DNA of 64,000 bases from Mesobacillus jeotgali (GCF_900166585.1 NZ_FVZC01000009.1:930001-994000); one strand, 5' to 3'. Positions 1 to 7,555 are shown, numbered from the stretch's first letter. Made by a program: numbers and translations. Notes: generated from the letters alone by a model not told the origin.

Positions 1-199
1 GAGTTGCTTGAGAGAAATTGTGTAAGAGATAAAAATGAGCATAACTAATTTGTGTTTAAAATGATGTGTTCACTCGTTCCATTCTGCTTACTAATGGAAC
101 CTTGTTCAATTGTTCCACTAAACCAGCTAATAGTTTGTCAATATTTTTCATTAAAATATCGAAATTCATCGTGATATACTAAAAAAGTGTATACCAAAT

Positions 200-228
200 A
201 ACCTTCGTATTCTTTGAACTGGAAGGTT
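200..228. terminator. hairpin beyond the 3' end of the IS110 transposase
   Basis: AACCTTC at 200-206 pairs with GAAGGTT at 222-228. The plus strand then runs into TTTTTCG, so it could terminate plus-strand transcription toward the element. I see no gene in the rest of 1-254. Confidence 0.4.
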
Positions 229-254
229 TTTCGTTATTTAGTTAGATGTTGTTT

Positions 255-1490
255 CTATGCTATATCTTGGAAAGTTGTTCTGTTTTTTAATAGGGCAAAT
301 ATCCAGTGTAAGAGCTTATTTACACAAGCAATGACTGCTACTTTAAATGGTTTTCCTTCCTCGCGTTTCTTATCATAGAACTGTCGTAATTTCTTATTTC
401 GAGGAATGATTTCATCGCTTGTTTTACTCTTGCGACAGTCGCGTATAGCACAACGAACAGCCATATATAAAGCGTGGCGCAGCCCGCTGGAACCTCTTTT
501 GGTGATTCGGTTTTTGGTGGCAGTAAACTTGCCAGATTCGAAAACACTAGGGTCTACTCCAGCGAAAGCCACGAGCTTTTTAGGGTCAGTAAATCGATCT
601 ATCTCACCAATTTCGGAAATAATCGTTGCCGCGATCTTTTCACCGATACCAGGGATAGATTTGATGATATTATATTCTTCAACTTCTTTAGCGAGGGCAT
701 CTATCTCAAACTCCAACGTGGATAGGTGCTCTTTGTATTGAAGAATAATGTCAATGTACAAACCTAAGCTTAAAATATGACTCTGATAGACTGTCTTTTC
801 AAAGGGATTACGAGCTGCCACCACTTTTAGTTGTAAGGCTTTTTCATTGGCCCATCTGATTGAGCGGCTTTTACATAATTCCTTGATCCTATTTGAGAGT
901 GTGTCATCACTTGCCTCTAATATGTCCTCAGATGACGGAAACGCCTTTAATGTTAAGAGGGATACCACAGAATATAAATCACCGAAGACTCTTCTATATT
1001 CAGGAAATACTTGAACTAGAATAGCCTGGAACTGAAGCTTTGTCTGAATCATGACTCCTGTAATATTTTCGTGTTGTCTTGTAAGATTACGAAGGTTTAA
1101 AAGCTGAACCCCACGCTTTTTATATGGCTCTAACTCCTCCTTGTAAAACAACTCGCAGAGGTGGTAAGCATCGATGGCATCTGTCTTTACTTTCCTTAAA
1201 CTTGAACTTTTCGCCTTATAGGAAATCAAAGGGTTAATAATGATTAATAAATACCCACGTTCCTCTAAATATTGGACTACTGATTTTTGATAGTGTCCAG
1301 TAGCTTCAAGAATAACTGGAGGTTTTAGACCGGATTCTTTTTGTACTACCTCTAAAAACTCTACAAGTAAATCAAGACCCTGTAGTGTATGAGCTACTTT
1401 AAAGCTCTTACCGAATGGTTTGCCTTTATCTACAAAAGCTTGAACCTGACTTTCCCCCTTTGAAATATCCAGACCAACGACTGGATTCAT
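255..1490 (-). CDS. IS110-family transposase (DEDD type)
   Basis: Full-length 411-aa transposase of the IS110 family, which moves its element with a RuvC-like DEDD domain and a C-terminal transposase_20 domain carrying a catalytic serine. Visible signatures are GLDISK near residue 7 (first Asp), VILEATGHY (Glu), VKTDAIDAY (two Asp) and, C-terminally, IPGIGEKIAATIISEIG followed by KRGSSGLRHAL, which holds the likely Ser. It starts with ATG at 1490. No internal stop is present, so it may be active. About 250 nt of structured non-coding DNA lies upstream on its own strand, as expected for this family. Another IS110-type gene runs off the other end of the window. Confidence 0.93.
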   Translation of the reverse strand: MNPVVGLDISKGESQVQAFVDKGKPFGKSFKVAHTLQGLDLLVEFLEVVQKESGLKPPVILEATGHYQKSVVQYLEERGYLLIIINPLISYKAKSSSLRKVKTDAIDAYHLCELFYKEELEPYKKRGVQLLNLRNLTRQHENITGVMIQTKLQFQAILVQVFPEYRRVFGDLYSVVSLLTLKAFPSSEDILEASDDTLSNRIKELCKSRSIRWANEKALQLKVVAARNPFEKTVYQSHILSLGLYIDIILQYKEHLSTLEFEIDALAKEVEEYNIIKSIPGIGEKIAATIISEIGEIDRFTDPKKLVAFAGVDPSVFESGKFTATKNRITKRGSSGLRHALYMAVRCAIRDCRKSKTSDEIIPRNKKLRQFYDKKREEGKPFKVAVIACVNKLLHWIFALLKNRTTFQDIA

Positions 1491-1740
1491 CCTGTATCAT
1501 CTCCTAATCTCTTATTTGCCGGTACCCCTTGTCCTTCTTGCAGTGTCACAGTTTCGCTTGTTATACGAGATCTATGTCCCAACCAGCCTCAATCATGTTT
1601 CTACAAGTAGGGGGCAAACTGTTTAGCTGACGGTATCCAAGTCCCACGGGCAGTTACGTTTAACCCCGCCTACCGTTATAATAAGACCATATAAAAAAAG
1701 GTCAACCAGAAATATTTGCATATCTGGATGACCTTATAAT
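1491..1740 (-). other. non-coding end of the IS110 element, candidate bridge-RNA region
   Basis: This 250-nt stretch precedes the transposase start and has no convincing ORF. AAGGTCA-CCAGA at 1698-1710 pairs with TCTGG-TGACCTT at 1723-1735. Known family biology: IS110-group elements encode a structured bridge RNA in the non-coding end next to the transposase start, which selects target and donor DNA. The location fits, but I have not folded the whole region or identified guide loops. The outer edge of the element is not defined by inverted repeats. Confidence 0.4.
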
Positions 1741-1817
1741 ACGAACGGGGAGTTTAAGAAGGAAGTTATTGAAAACTCGTAGACTTTAAATAAAAAATAT
1801 TAGAACGTGGTGAATTT

Positions 1818-1952
1818 ATGGACATAAAAAATAAAATAAAATCATTACTGAGGGAGACTGTAAAAGATTTTGTCCAAGGCGATTTTATTAAAATTAAATC
1901 AAGGTTAGAAAATGGGCTTTCAATCAGTGACCTTAAAGAAGAGATTAGTTAA
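1818..1952 (+). CDS. short 44-aa ORF, probable N-terminal remnant of an immunity-like protein
   Basis: ATG at 1818 follows AACGTGGTGAATTT, a weak ribosome binding site, and the frame stops at 1952. The peptide begins MDIKNKIKSLLRETVKDF and is charged and helical. It recalls the N-terminus of a small cytosolic family often seen beside polymorphic-toxin immunity genes (DUF7668-like, from memory), whose members are about 100 aa. Here the frame ends at 44 residues, so it is probably truncated, possibly during arrival of the neighbouring IS110 element. It is the first gene-like item of the accessory array. Assignment is weak. Confidence 0.35.
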   Translation: MDIKNKIKSLLRETVKDFVQGDFIKIKSRLENGLSISDLKEEIS

Positions 1953-2044
1953 ACAGTTAGGCTTGAAGATGCGGGTTGGTTGTGATGGATAATATTAATT
2001 CAAGATGCGAAATCTAACTGTAAAAATTTACGGGAGTGAGCATC

Positions 2045-2464
2045 GTGAAGAAAATAATTGTTCTCTTTACAATTTTATTAATGTTACTCACAAATAACTT
2101 GGTTAATGCTAAACCTCCAGAGCCAAAGGAAATTAAACCGTATGCAGAAGATTGGTATGTTACACCGGAAGATATTATTAGAGATATTATATTTCCAGCC
2201 ATTGATAAAAGGATAATAAAAGAGTATGGAGGAAAAGAGGCTTCTGGTTTTGGGTGGCAGCAACAGAGGATTCTTAATATTGTTTATAACAATAATCATT
2301 CTTATGATATTTCCTTAAGAATTCAAGTTCTGGAAAGTAACAATAAACCATTTGAGTATGCAGATGACTTGGTTAAAGTAAGAGTATCGCCATCTTGTGA
2401 TAGTCCTAAAATTGGATGTAGTCACGGCTTTAAGGTAGAAGTATTAGAATACGAACATAAATAA
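2045..2464 (+). CDS. DUF3888-like secreted protein
   Basis: Small exported protein of about 139 aa. A signal peptide is obvious: Lys-Lys followed by a leucine/isoleucine core and a probable cleavage site around VNA-KPP. The mature part (EDIIRDIIFPAIDKRI, then WQQQRILNIVYNNN and SYDISLRIQV) matches my recollection of DUF3888, a Bacillus family of unknown function. I chose GTG at 2045 because CGGGAG at 2031-2036 is then 8 nt upstream. An earlier in-frame GTG at 2036 would overlap that site. Two cysteines near the C-terminus (SCDSPKIGC) could form a disulfide. The gene stands alone and is followed by a two-hairpin repeat. Confidence 0.7.
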   Translation: MKKIIVLFTILLMLLTNNLVNAKPPEPKEIKPYAEDWYVTPEDIIRDIIFPAIDKRIIKEYGGKEASGFGWQQQRILNIVYNNNHSYDISLRIQVLESNNKPFEYADDLVKVRVSPSCDSPKIGCSHGFKVEVLEYEHK

Positions 2465-2519
2465 CGGTAAAAGGTATTTCCGGTAGAACCTAATTGAAAT
2501 GACCGTCTTCACCTTACTC

Positions 2520-2592
2520 GTGCGTTGATCCAGGAAGGATTAACGTCTTTTTTGTTGAATTCATTATGGAACTAAAGAAGCAGGAGTTGTAG
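2520..2592 (+). repeat. two-hairpin dispersed repeat, copy A
   Basis: First hairpin: CGTTGATCC (2523-2531) pairs with GGATTAACG (2537-2545) over a 5-nt loop AGGAA, followed by TCTTTTTTG, so it also reads as a terminator for the upstream gene. Downstream is the conserved part GTTGAATTC, ATTATGGAACTAAAG, AAGCAGG, which forms only a weak second stem in this copy. Similar units follow most genes of this array and recur at 21.9 kb and 61-63 kb. Confidence 0.8.
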
Positions 2593-2659
2593 AAGGATTG
2601 TTATCATAAATATATGAATTAGATAAAAAAGGATTTAATAAAAAGAGGTGACTTCAACA

Positions 2660-2968
2660 TTGAATGATTTACTAATAGAATTTATGAATGAACCTTGGTG
2701 GTTGATTAATAATAAAATGTCAGAATCTCTTAATGAGGAATTAAAGAGAGAAATTTCACCAAATCACATTCTATTCGCCAAAAAAGCTGTTGCAGTGGCT
2801 AGGAGAGAAGATAATGATGATGTTGTATTTTGGGTGAGTGATATACAAAGACATGCTGTTGTTCATCTAACCTATTCAAAAGAAACCTCTGGAGAATTTC
2901 CTCGTACAAATTTGTTTACATTAAGAGAATTAAAAGAACATTGTAGAAGTGTTTCGGAATTTTATTAA
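2660..2968 (+). CDS. small cytosolic protein of unknown function, immunity-like
   Basis: 102-aa soluble protein starting EF-rich (NDLLIEFMNEPWWLINN) with Trp pairs and a C-terminal stretch VVFWVSDIQRHAVVHLTYS ending in LFTLRELKEHC. I do not recognise a named domain. The size, Trp/Tyr-rich beta pattern and neighbours are typical of immunity-type proteins in bacterial accessory arrays, but no toxin gene is visible here. The start is TTG at 2660, 9 nt after AGAGGTG (2644-2650). The in-frame GTG at 2648 lies inside that ribosome binding site. It is flanked on both sides by copies of the two-hairpin repeat. Confidence 0.55.
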   Translation: MNDLLIEFMNEPWWLINNKMSESLNEELKREISPNHILFAKKAVAVARREDNDDVVFWVSDIQRHAVVHLTYSKETSGEFPRTNLFTLRELKEHCRSVSEFY

Positions 2969-2984
2969 GCTACGATTTGCTTCC

Positions 2985-3052
2985 CTTTGATCCATCTGCA
3001 AATTTAGAGGTTTTTTTGTTGTTCAACTAAAGATGCAGGGAGTTAAAGAAGA
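2985..3052 (+). repeat. two-hairpin dispersed repeat, copy B (degenerate first stem)
   Basis: The first arm TTTGATCC is kept but its partner has decayed to AAATTTAGAGG before a T-run. The second half, GTTGTTCAACTAAAGATGCAGG followed by AGTTAAAGAA, still aligns with the other copies. It follows the gene ending at 2968. Confidence 0.6.
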
Positions 3053-3119
3053 ATAATTCATGGAATAAATACTGACAATATGGTTGGTATTGTTGTTTTT
3101 AAAAAACGAGGTGTTCCTC

Positions 3120-3575
3120 TTGGTGAAGCTATTTATAGTGACAGTTATATTAGTTCTTTTAGTTGCCCTCAAAATGCCCAGAAAAAGAACTAGGCACGAG
3201 TTACTAGCTACAATACAGTTTGCATTGTTGATGAATTTTGTAACTGATTTGTATCTTGATTTAAAGTACAAACTTTACTGGTATTTTGATAAAGAACAAA
3301 TAGAATGGTTGTACCTATCTGTAGCTCTTGGTGAGGTTGCTGTTCTGCTTATTATTTTTAATTATTTTCCTCTGAATTCTAATGCCCTTAAGAAATTTAT
3401 ATATATCTTGGGATGGACATTCATTCTTGTATTTCTCGAATTGTATGCAGTTTATATTAGAGTTTTACATTATGGCGAATGGAAAACAATCTATTCGGCG
3501 GGGGTTTACTTTATTTCATTGTACATCCTTTATTTCGTATTGGACTACACAGCGGATAAAAGAGAAACTCAGTAA
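3120..3575 (+). CDS. CBO0543-like integral membrane protein
   Basis: About 151 aa with four hydrophobic segments, a basic turn (KMPRKRTRHE) after the first, and a late GWTFILVFLELYAVYI segment followed by YFISLYILYFVLDY. The layout and this closing pattern match small Bacillales membrane proteins called the CBO0543 family; their function is unknown. GAGGTG at 3108-3113 supports TTG at 3120 (6-nt gap) or GTG at 3123 (9-nt gap). The more upstream GTG at 3084 has no such site. It belongs to the accessory array and is followed by a partial two-hairpin repeat near 3598-3620. Confidence 0.6.
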   Translation: MVKLFIVTVILVLLVALKMPRKRTRHELLATIQFALLMNFVTDLYLDLKYKLYWYFDKEQIEWLYLSVALGEVAVLLIIFNYFPLNSNALKKFIYILGWTFILVFLELYAVYIRVLHYGEWKTIYSAGVYFISLYILYFVLDYTADKRETQ

Positions 3576-3840
3576 TAAAGTCCCGATTTATTCTTGAACG
3601 AACGGGTGCTTATGTTGAATAAGATGATTTGTATCATATCCTGGCGCTTATTTGCAGTCAGTATTTAGTTTTTTTAGTTCTGTTTTCCAGAAAAAGAGGG
3701 GACCTAGTTTAAAGGATGAGAAAAAATCCAAGTGATATTACTTTTCGTATAATATAAATTAACGCTTTTATACATCAAGTAAAAAAATGCTTAAACCCTT
3801 GGTACATATGGGTTTAGGCATTTTTTTATTATAGCATAAT
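3576..3840 (+). other. intergenic stretch with repeat fragment and possible short transcript
   Basis: AACGGGTGC...GTTGAAT near 3598-3620 is a fragment of the two-hairpin repeat. A TATAAT at 3748-3753 lies 35 nt before a strong terminator, so a tiny transcript is conceivable, but I see no good -35 box. No ORF is supported. Confidence 0.3.
3788..3827. terminator. strong 11-bp hairpin terminator
   Basis: TGCTTAAACCC (3788-3798) pairs with GGGTTTAGGCA (3810-3820) with one wobble, followed by TTTTTTTATT. The upstream A-run also makes it work on the minus strand. Confidence 0.75.
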
Positions 3841-3912
3841 TAAGGTTAAGAAGGATTAACGGCCTTTTTGTTGAATTCCTTATTAAACAAACAGTGCAGT
3901 AATGTTGAAGAA
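3841..3912 (+). repeat. two-hairpin dispersed repeat, copy C
   Basis: GGTTAAGAAGGATTAACGGCC precedes TTTTTGTTGAATTCC, then TTATTAAACA and TGTTGAAGAA can pair around a loop containing GTGCAG. The element sits directly before the promoter of the gene at 3970. Confidence 0.65.
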
Positions 3913-3969
3913 GCATTTGGATAATTTTGTTATAATATCAATAAAAGAGTTTGTAAAAGGAGCTGCACA

Positions 3970-4179
3970 ATGGAGGTAATCTTAGCAAGTATATTTTCAG
4001 CAATAATAATATTTATTACTGTCTTTAGACTAAATAAAGTATTTCTTACCGCCTATAAAAGGAGAGAAATTTCCTTTCGTAAATTTGTTGTTTTTGCTGC
4101 TTCTTCTATTGTTATAGGATTACTGGTTGTTATCACTTTACCCTTTGGATTTCAAAAAATAATGGATTACATTTACTAA
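3970..4179 (+). CDS. small two-helix membrane protein
   Basis: 69 aa with two transmembrane helices (residues about 3-22 and 41-62) separated by a basic loop (LTAYKRREISFRKF). ATG at 3970 follows AAAAGGAGCTGCACA, a strong ribosome binding site, which argues for a real gene despite its size. TTATAAT upstream near 3930 could be its own promoter, so each array gene may be transcribed separately. I recognise no family. Function unknown. Confidence 0.5.
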   Translation: MEVILASIFSAIIIFITVFRLNKVFLTAYKRREISFRKFVVFAASSIVIGLLVVITLPFGFQKIMDYIY

Positions 4180-4218
4180 TTCCTTATTAAACATAAGGAG
4201 CAGGTTTGTTTAATAACA
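4178..4218 (+). repeat. two-hairpin repeat, copy D (second stem only, perfect)
   Basis: TTATTAAACA (4184-4193) pairs perfectly with TGTTTAATAA (4207-4216) around a loop TAAGGAGCAGGTT. Base changes compared with copy F are matched on both arms, which supports a selected structure. Confidence 0.65.
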
Positions 4219-4264
4219 AAATAGATATTTATAACAATCTTATTCCTATATTATTCCACCGTGT

Positions 4265-4289
4265 TATAATTAGTGTAAATTTACACTAA
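4265..4289 (+). promoter_or_regulatory. -10 box overlapping a perfect 20-bp palindrome (candidate operator)
   Basis: TATAAT at 4265-4270 runs straight into TTAGTGTAAA/TTTACACTAA (4270-4289), a perfect inverted repeat at the expected transcription start, 22 bp before the ATG at 4312. The position suits a repressor operator. I cannot name the regulator. Confidence 0.5.
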
Positions 4290-4311
4290 TAAATTTTAGG
4301 TGGAGTAAAGA

Positions 4312-4587
4312 ATGAAAATATATATATCTTTTAGTTTCTGGATTTTGATATTGCCTATTTCAATTTATTTTTTTAACCTATTAGGCTTCGATGATAAAAA
4401 CTTGCTAATATTCTTCACAAGTCCACCGTTTTGGTTAATTGAAACACATTGGTTTGTCGTAAACTTTACACATCCTTCTGAGATTCCAATGAGTGTAATT
4501 TATGTTTTAACTGTATTATTTTGGTTTCTATTAGGTCTATTACTGGATAAAGCTACTAAAAAACTAAAAAACATCAGGAAGAATTAA
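4312..4587 (+). CDS. small membrane protein of unknown function
   Basis: 91 aa with hydrophobic segments at about 3-23, 37-52 and 62-78, and a basic C-terminal tail (KKLKNIRKN). ATG at 4312 follows TAGGTGGAGTAAAGA, a good ribosome binding site. The promoter carries a 20-bp palindrome, so this array gene is probably regulated. No domain recognised. It is followed by copy E of the two-hairpin repeat, which overlaps its last codons. Confidence 0.5.
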   Translation: MKIYISFSFWILILPISIYFFNLLGFDDKNLLIFFTSPPFWLIETHWFVVNFTHPSEIPMSVIYVLTVLFWFLLGLLLDKATKKLKNIRKN

Positions 4588-4640
4588 CAATCTTTTTGTA
4601 GATATCCTTTTTAAACATAGGGGGGAGGTTAGTTGAATAA
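4568..4640 (+). repeat. two-hairpin dispersed repeat, copy E (degenerate)
   Basis: CATCAGGAAGAATTAAC, then TCTTTTTGTAGATATCC, then TTTTTAAACATAG and GGTTAGTTGAATAA. Both halves align with the other copies but the first stem is weakened. It overlaps the end of the gene at 4312. Confidence 0.55.
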
Positions 4641-4643
4641 CGA

Positions 4644-5149
4644 ATGACAGAAAGAGTTGGTTATATCGATGAAAATCTACTAGAAACAATAAATTCTATC
4701 CGATTTAAAGAGGTTTCTCTTGGCTATCGAACGGTAACAATATTCCCTTCCCAGGATTTAAATGAGACACAACTTGGATACAGCATTGACTATACGGACA
4801 CTCTATCAGATATGGGAGAAGGAGACTGGCGTTCTTCATGGTTAGTTATTGGAAACGAGGATGAAACAGGGATCCTATTTTTATCGATACTGAAGAAGAG
4901 CAGTTCCCTGTTTACAGCGCTTTTCATGGACAAGGGAATTGGGTGGCATACAAAATTGCTGCATCGCTTAAAAAGTTTGAGAGTGCTTTGAGTTTTATAA
5001 GTAAATTAGCAGTGAGTCGTGAAAATCCTGTGGAATTAGAAAAGAATCCAATAACTTCTGAGGAGCGAAAACAAGTTTTAAAAAACATAGCCCAGGAAAA
5101 TGACCAAATTGAGATGAGCTTTTGGGAATCTTGGTTAGAGGATTTATAA
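4644..5149 (+). pseudogene. SMI1/KNR4 (SUKH) family protein, frameshifted
   Basis: The N-terminal frame from ATG 4644 reads through SWLVIGNEDETG and then loses homology; the frame from about 4870 to 5149 carries the rest (FPVYSAFHGQGNWVAYKIA, then a helical tail ending SFWESWLEDL). Restoring one G in GGG at 4869-4871 joins them as ETG-DPIFIDTEEEQFPVY, the usual SUKH arrangement. SUKH proteins are mostly immunity proteins against contact-dependent or polymorphic toxins. As it stands the product would be a truncated 115-residue protein. A sequencing error is the main alternative to true loss. Confidence 0.75.
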
Positions 5150-5261
5150 GAGCAACAAAAAAATATTATGTATTGGTTTGTATCTGTAATTGTACTAACC
5201 TGGCAGTTTAGTGGAACAACACTTTAAGAATGGATTAGTTTAATGAGGGATGTGACTGCTT

Positions 5262-5798
5262 TTGATAATTTGGTTTCGACACTTACCAAAGGTAAGTATG
5301 AATTTACCAGAGTGGACTCCTTTTATACAAAATAATTGGTATCGAAAGCATTATATGAAATTTGTATACCTACTTCAAATAATAATTTTCCTAATACCGC
5401 ATTTCATTTCTACAGGATTCACAAATATTAATATTTTTTTACTCATAGGAATAGGTATTCTTGTCCTCATCATTCACGAATGTTTACACATTTTGGTCAT
5501 AAACAAAAAAGGTGATATTAGCCTAACGTTTAGCGGTATATTTTTTTGGCTAAATACAAACGCGACCCTCTCCAAAGTTAGATTCTGGGTCTTTATGAGC
5601 TTACCATTTATTGTATTATCGGTTGTGCCAGTAATTATATCGTTCTATGTATTAGGAAATATCAAATTAATCCTATTATTTGTAGGTTGGATCAACACTT
5701 TGATTTCTTCCTCAGATATCATTAATTCAGTTCTAATTGCAATTAAACCCAAGAACACAGTTTTTTGCAGAGGCTATTACCGAATAAAACAGTATTAA
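5262..5798 (+). CDS. DUF3267 putative membrane zinc protease
   Basis: 178-aa membrane protein with about four hydrophobic helices. Residues 72-76 read HECLH, the HExxH zinc motif, at the end of the second helix; the last part, SSSDIINSVLIAIKPKNTVF, is the closing signature I associate with DUF3267, a family of putative site-2-like zincins whose substrate is unknown. TTG at 5262 is chosen because GAGGGATG at 5245-5252 lies 9 nt upstream. It stands alone in the accessory array and is followed by copy F of the two-hairpin repeat. Confidence 0.75.
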   Translation: MIIWFRHLPKVSMNLPEWTPFIQNNWYRKHYMKFVYLLQIIIFLIPHFISTGFTNINIFLLIGIGILVLIIHECLHILVINKKGDISLTFSGIFFWLNTNATLSKVRFWVFMSLPFIVLSVVPVIISFYVLGNIKLILLFVGWINTLISSSDIINSVLIAIKPKNTVFCRGYYRIKQY

Positions 5799-5839
5799 AA
5801 GGTAACTCAAATGCGTTTGAACTAAGGTTAGAGCAAGTA

Positions 5840-5961
5840 AAAAAGCCTTAACCTGCTGATATTTAACTAAAGGGTGTTTGATCCAAAAATGATCCAAGAA
5901 GGGTTAAGGCACCTTTTTGTTGAATTTCTTATTGAACTATAGGTACAGGATAGTTCAATAA
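5840..5961 (+). repeat. two-hairpin dispersed repeat, copy F (best preserved second stem)
   Basis: First part: GATCCAAGAAGGGTTAAGGC plus TTTTT; GCCTTAACC at 5844-5852 can also pair with GGTTAAGGC ending at 5910, giving a larger outer stem. Second part: TTATTGAACTA (5929-5939) pairs perfectly with TAGTTCAATAA (5951-5961) around an 11-nt loop TAGGTACAGGA. Confidence 0.75.
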
Positions 5962-6026
5962 AGGAAATTAATCATCTAAAAGAGAACTGATAAATTAGGT
6001 AATCTAATAGAAGGGATGGGGAATGA

Positions 6027-6212
6027 ATGTGGTGGAGAATACCTTTAAATTTTATTGTAATTATTATTGTTTCTTACCTATTATTTAATCTAATTGCTTA
6101 CATACTTCCAGATAGTCCAACAGCAACAGAAGTATTAATGTTAGTGTTAACTATACAAACATCTTTTATTATTTCAATTCAATTATATATGATTCAAAAA
6201 AGCAAGAAATAG
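6027..6212 (+). CDS. small two-helix membrane protein
   Basis: 61 aa starting MWWRIPLNF, with two membrane helices (residues about 6-26 and 36-55) and a basic end (QKSKK). ATG at 6027 is preceded by GAAGGGATGGGGAATGA. No family recognised. It is the last gene of the first accessory array; a hairpin terminator lies 70 nt downstream. Confidence 0.45.
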   Translation: MWWRIPLNFIVIIIVSYLLFNLIAYILPDSPTATEVLMLVLTIQTSFIISIQLYMIQKSKK

Positions 6213-6280
6213 AATAGATTGTGAAGGTTTGTACTTAAACTATCGGCTGCTTTTAGTTTAAGAGGGATTCGTTCATAAAT

Positions 6281-6317
6281 AAAAATAGCTTATCGCTACC
6301 GTTATGCTATTTTTTTA
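6281..6317 (+). terminator. hairpin terminator closing the first accessory array
   Basis: AAAAATAGC pairs with GCTATTTTTT around a 16-nt loop, followed by more T. Nothing else is evident in 6213-6459. Confidence 0.6.
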
Positions 6318-6459
6318 TTCCCCCAATCGTTTCTTTTAGGAAAATTGCTGGTTAAAATGTAGGTGCTTTGCACCCTTTCAGAAGCGTCTATTAGTCTGCA
6401 AATTGATATACAAATTCTATAACAAAAAAATAAAATTTATTAGTATAAATGCCTCTAAT

Positions 6460-6500
6460 CAAAAAAAAGACCATCATTATTATTTACAATTTGATGGTCT
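6460..6500 (-). terminator. terminator of the L,D-transpeptidase gene
   Basis: AGACCATCA (6468-6476) pairs with TGATGGTCT (6492-6500); on the minus strand it is followed by a run of eight T. Confidence 0.75.
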
Positions 6501-6573
6501 ATTGCTTAATATATTTAATTTCTATGACAGGTAACTGAACCCGTTATTATTTGAGCTCTTTTTGTGCTTGCAT

Positions 6574-7326
6574 TTACTTCATTCCCAGCGCCTTTTTGGT
6601 AGCTGGCCCGACGATTCCGTCCGCTTTTAGTTTCTTTGCTTTTTGAAATTTCTTTACGGCTGCTTCCGTAGCAGGACCGAAGACTCCATCGATTCCTTTA
6701 GTGTTGTAGCCTTTATTTGTAAGGGTCTGCTGCAGAGTCTTTACCTCAGGACCTCTCATGCCTTTTTTCAGTACAGTGCTAGATGAAGGTGCTGCAGCCA
6801 CCGGAACTGATGCCTGGACAGTAACTTTATAACCATTTGCAGCTGCAATCGCATTAAAGGATTTCTTAGAGGTAGTAATGACAACAGGAGTATTAACTTT
6901 TACTTGGTCATAAAGCCATTCCACTTCATTATCATACATACGGATGCAGCCTGCACTCACATAACCGCCGATTGAATTTGGGTTGTTGTTGCCATGGATT
7001 GCATAAGTGGTGCCCCAGGTTCCTCTCGCATTGATTCCCAGCCACCTATTGCCAAGCGGGTTCTTTGGGTCACCTCCTGGGATGTTGCCGCTGTAATAGG
7101 GTCGATTCTTGATTTTGTTGACGATTTTGAACGTTCCCTCAGGAGTATAAGTTGACTTCCGCCCAGTCCCCACTTTAAAGGTTTTTACCAGTTTATTATT
7201 TTTGTAATAAGCCAGTTGATTATTAGACTTGTTGATAATTATAATTTCTCCGCCAGCTGCCTCTGCTGGTGCTTCAAAAAACACCATTGAGAGCAGCAGC
7301 ATCATACAAACAAACACCTTTTTCAT
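6574..7326 (-). CDS. L,D-transpeptidase with C-terminal peptidoglycan-binding domain
   Basis: Exported 250-aa enzyme that would form 3-3 crosslinks or otherwise modify peptidoglycan outside the membrane. Signal peptide residues 1-24 end in AEA. The YkuD catalytic domain spans about 27-155 with His111 (AIHGN) and Cys127 in SAGCIRM. A proline/alanine linker follows, then a PG_binding_1 domain (about 188-250: GPEVKTLQQTLTNKGY, FGPATEAAVKKFQ). ATG at 7326 is preferred over one 24 nt upstream because AAGGGGGATG precedes it. Single gene with its own terminator; Bacillus homologues are linked to spore or stationary-phase wall. Confident on family. Confidence 0.92.
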   Translation of the reverse strand: MKKVFVCMMLLLSMVFFEAPAEAAGGEIIIINKSNNQLAYYKNNKLVKTFKVGTGRKSTYTPEGTFKIVNKIKNRPYYSGNIPGGDPKNPLGNRWLGINARGTWGTTYAIHGNNNPNSIGGYVSAGCIRMYDNEVEWLYDQVKVNTPVVITTSKKSFNAIAAANGYKVTVQASVPVAAAPSSSTVLKKGMRGPEVKTLQQTLTNKGYNTKGIDGVFGPATEAAVKKFQKAKKLKADGIVGPATKKALGMK

Positions 7327-7555
7327 TTCCCATCCCCCTTGAAAAATCAATGCAGCAGCCCTTCAGGAAAGCGTGCATTTTAGTAAGTTATTCCAATCTA
7401 ATAAACGATTTTTTTGCATAAAAGTTACATATTTTTCCTGGTTATGATGAATATTTCTTTCCCTTTTTTCTGACAGCTGTGTCGTTTTTTGTATTTTTAT
7501 AAAATGACGGTTCAATTCCTGAATTTTTTCCCATAATGGGAAGGAAGGAGTGGGA

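Noticed and set aside
2520..5961. Integron attC sites with gene cassettes
   Set aside because: The first stem begins with GTTGATCC and ends with GGATTAAC, the opposite order to attC core sites, and no integron integrase is visible. A cassette-like behaviour remains possible by another mechanism.
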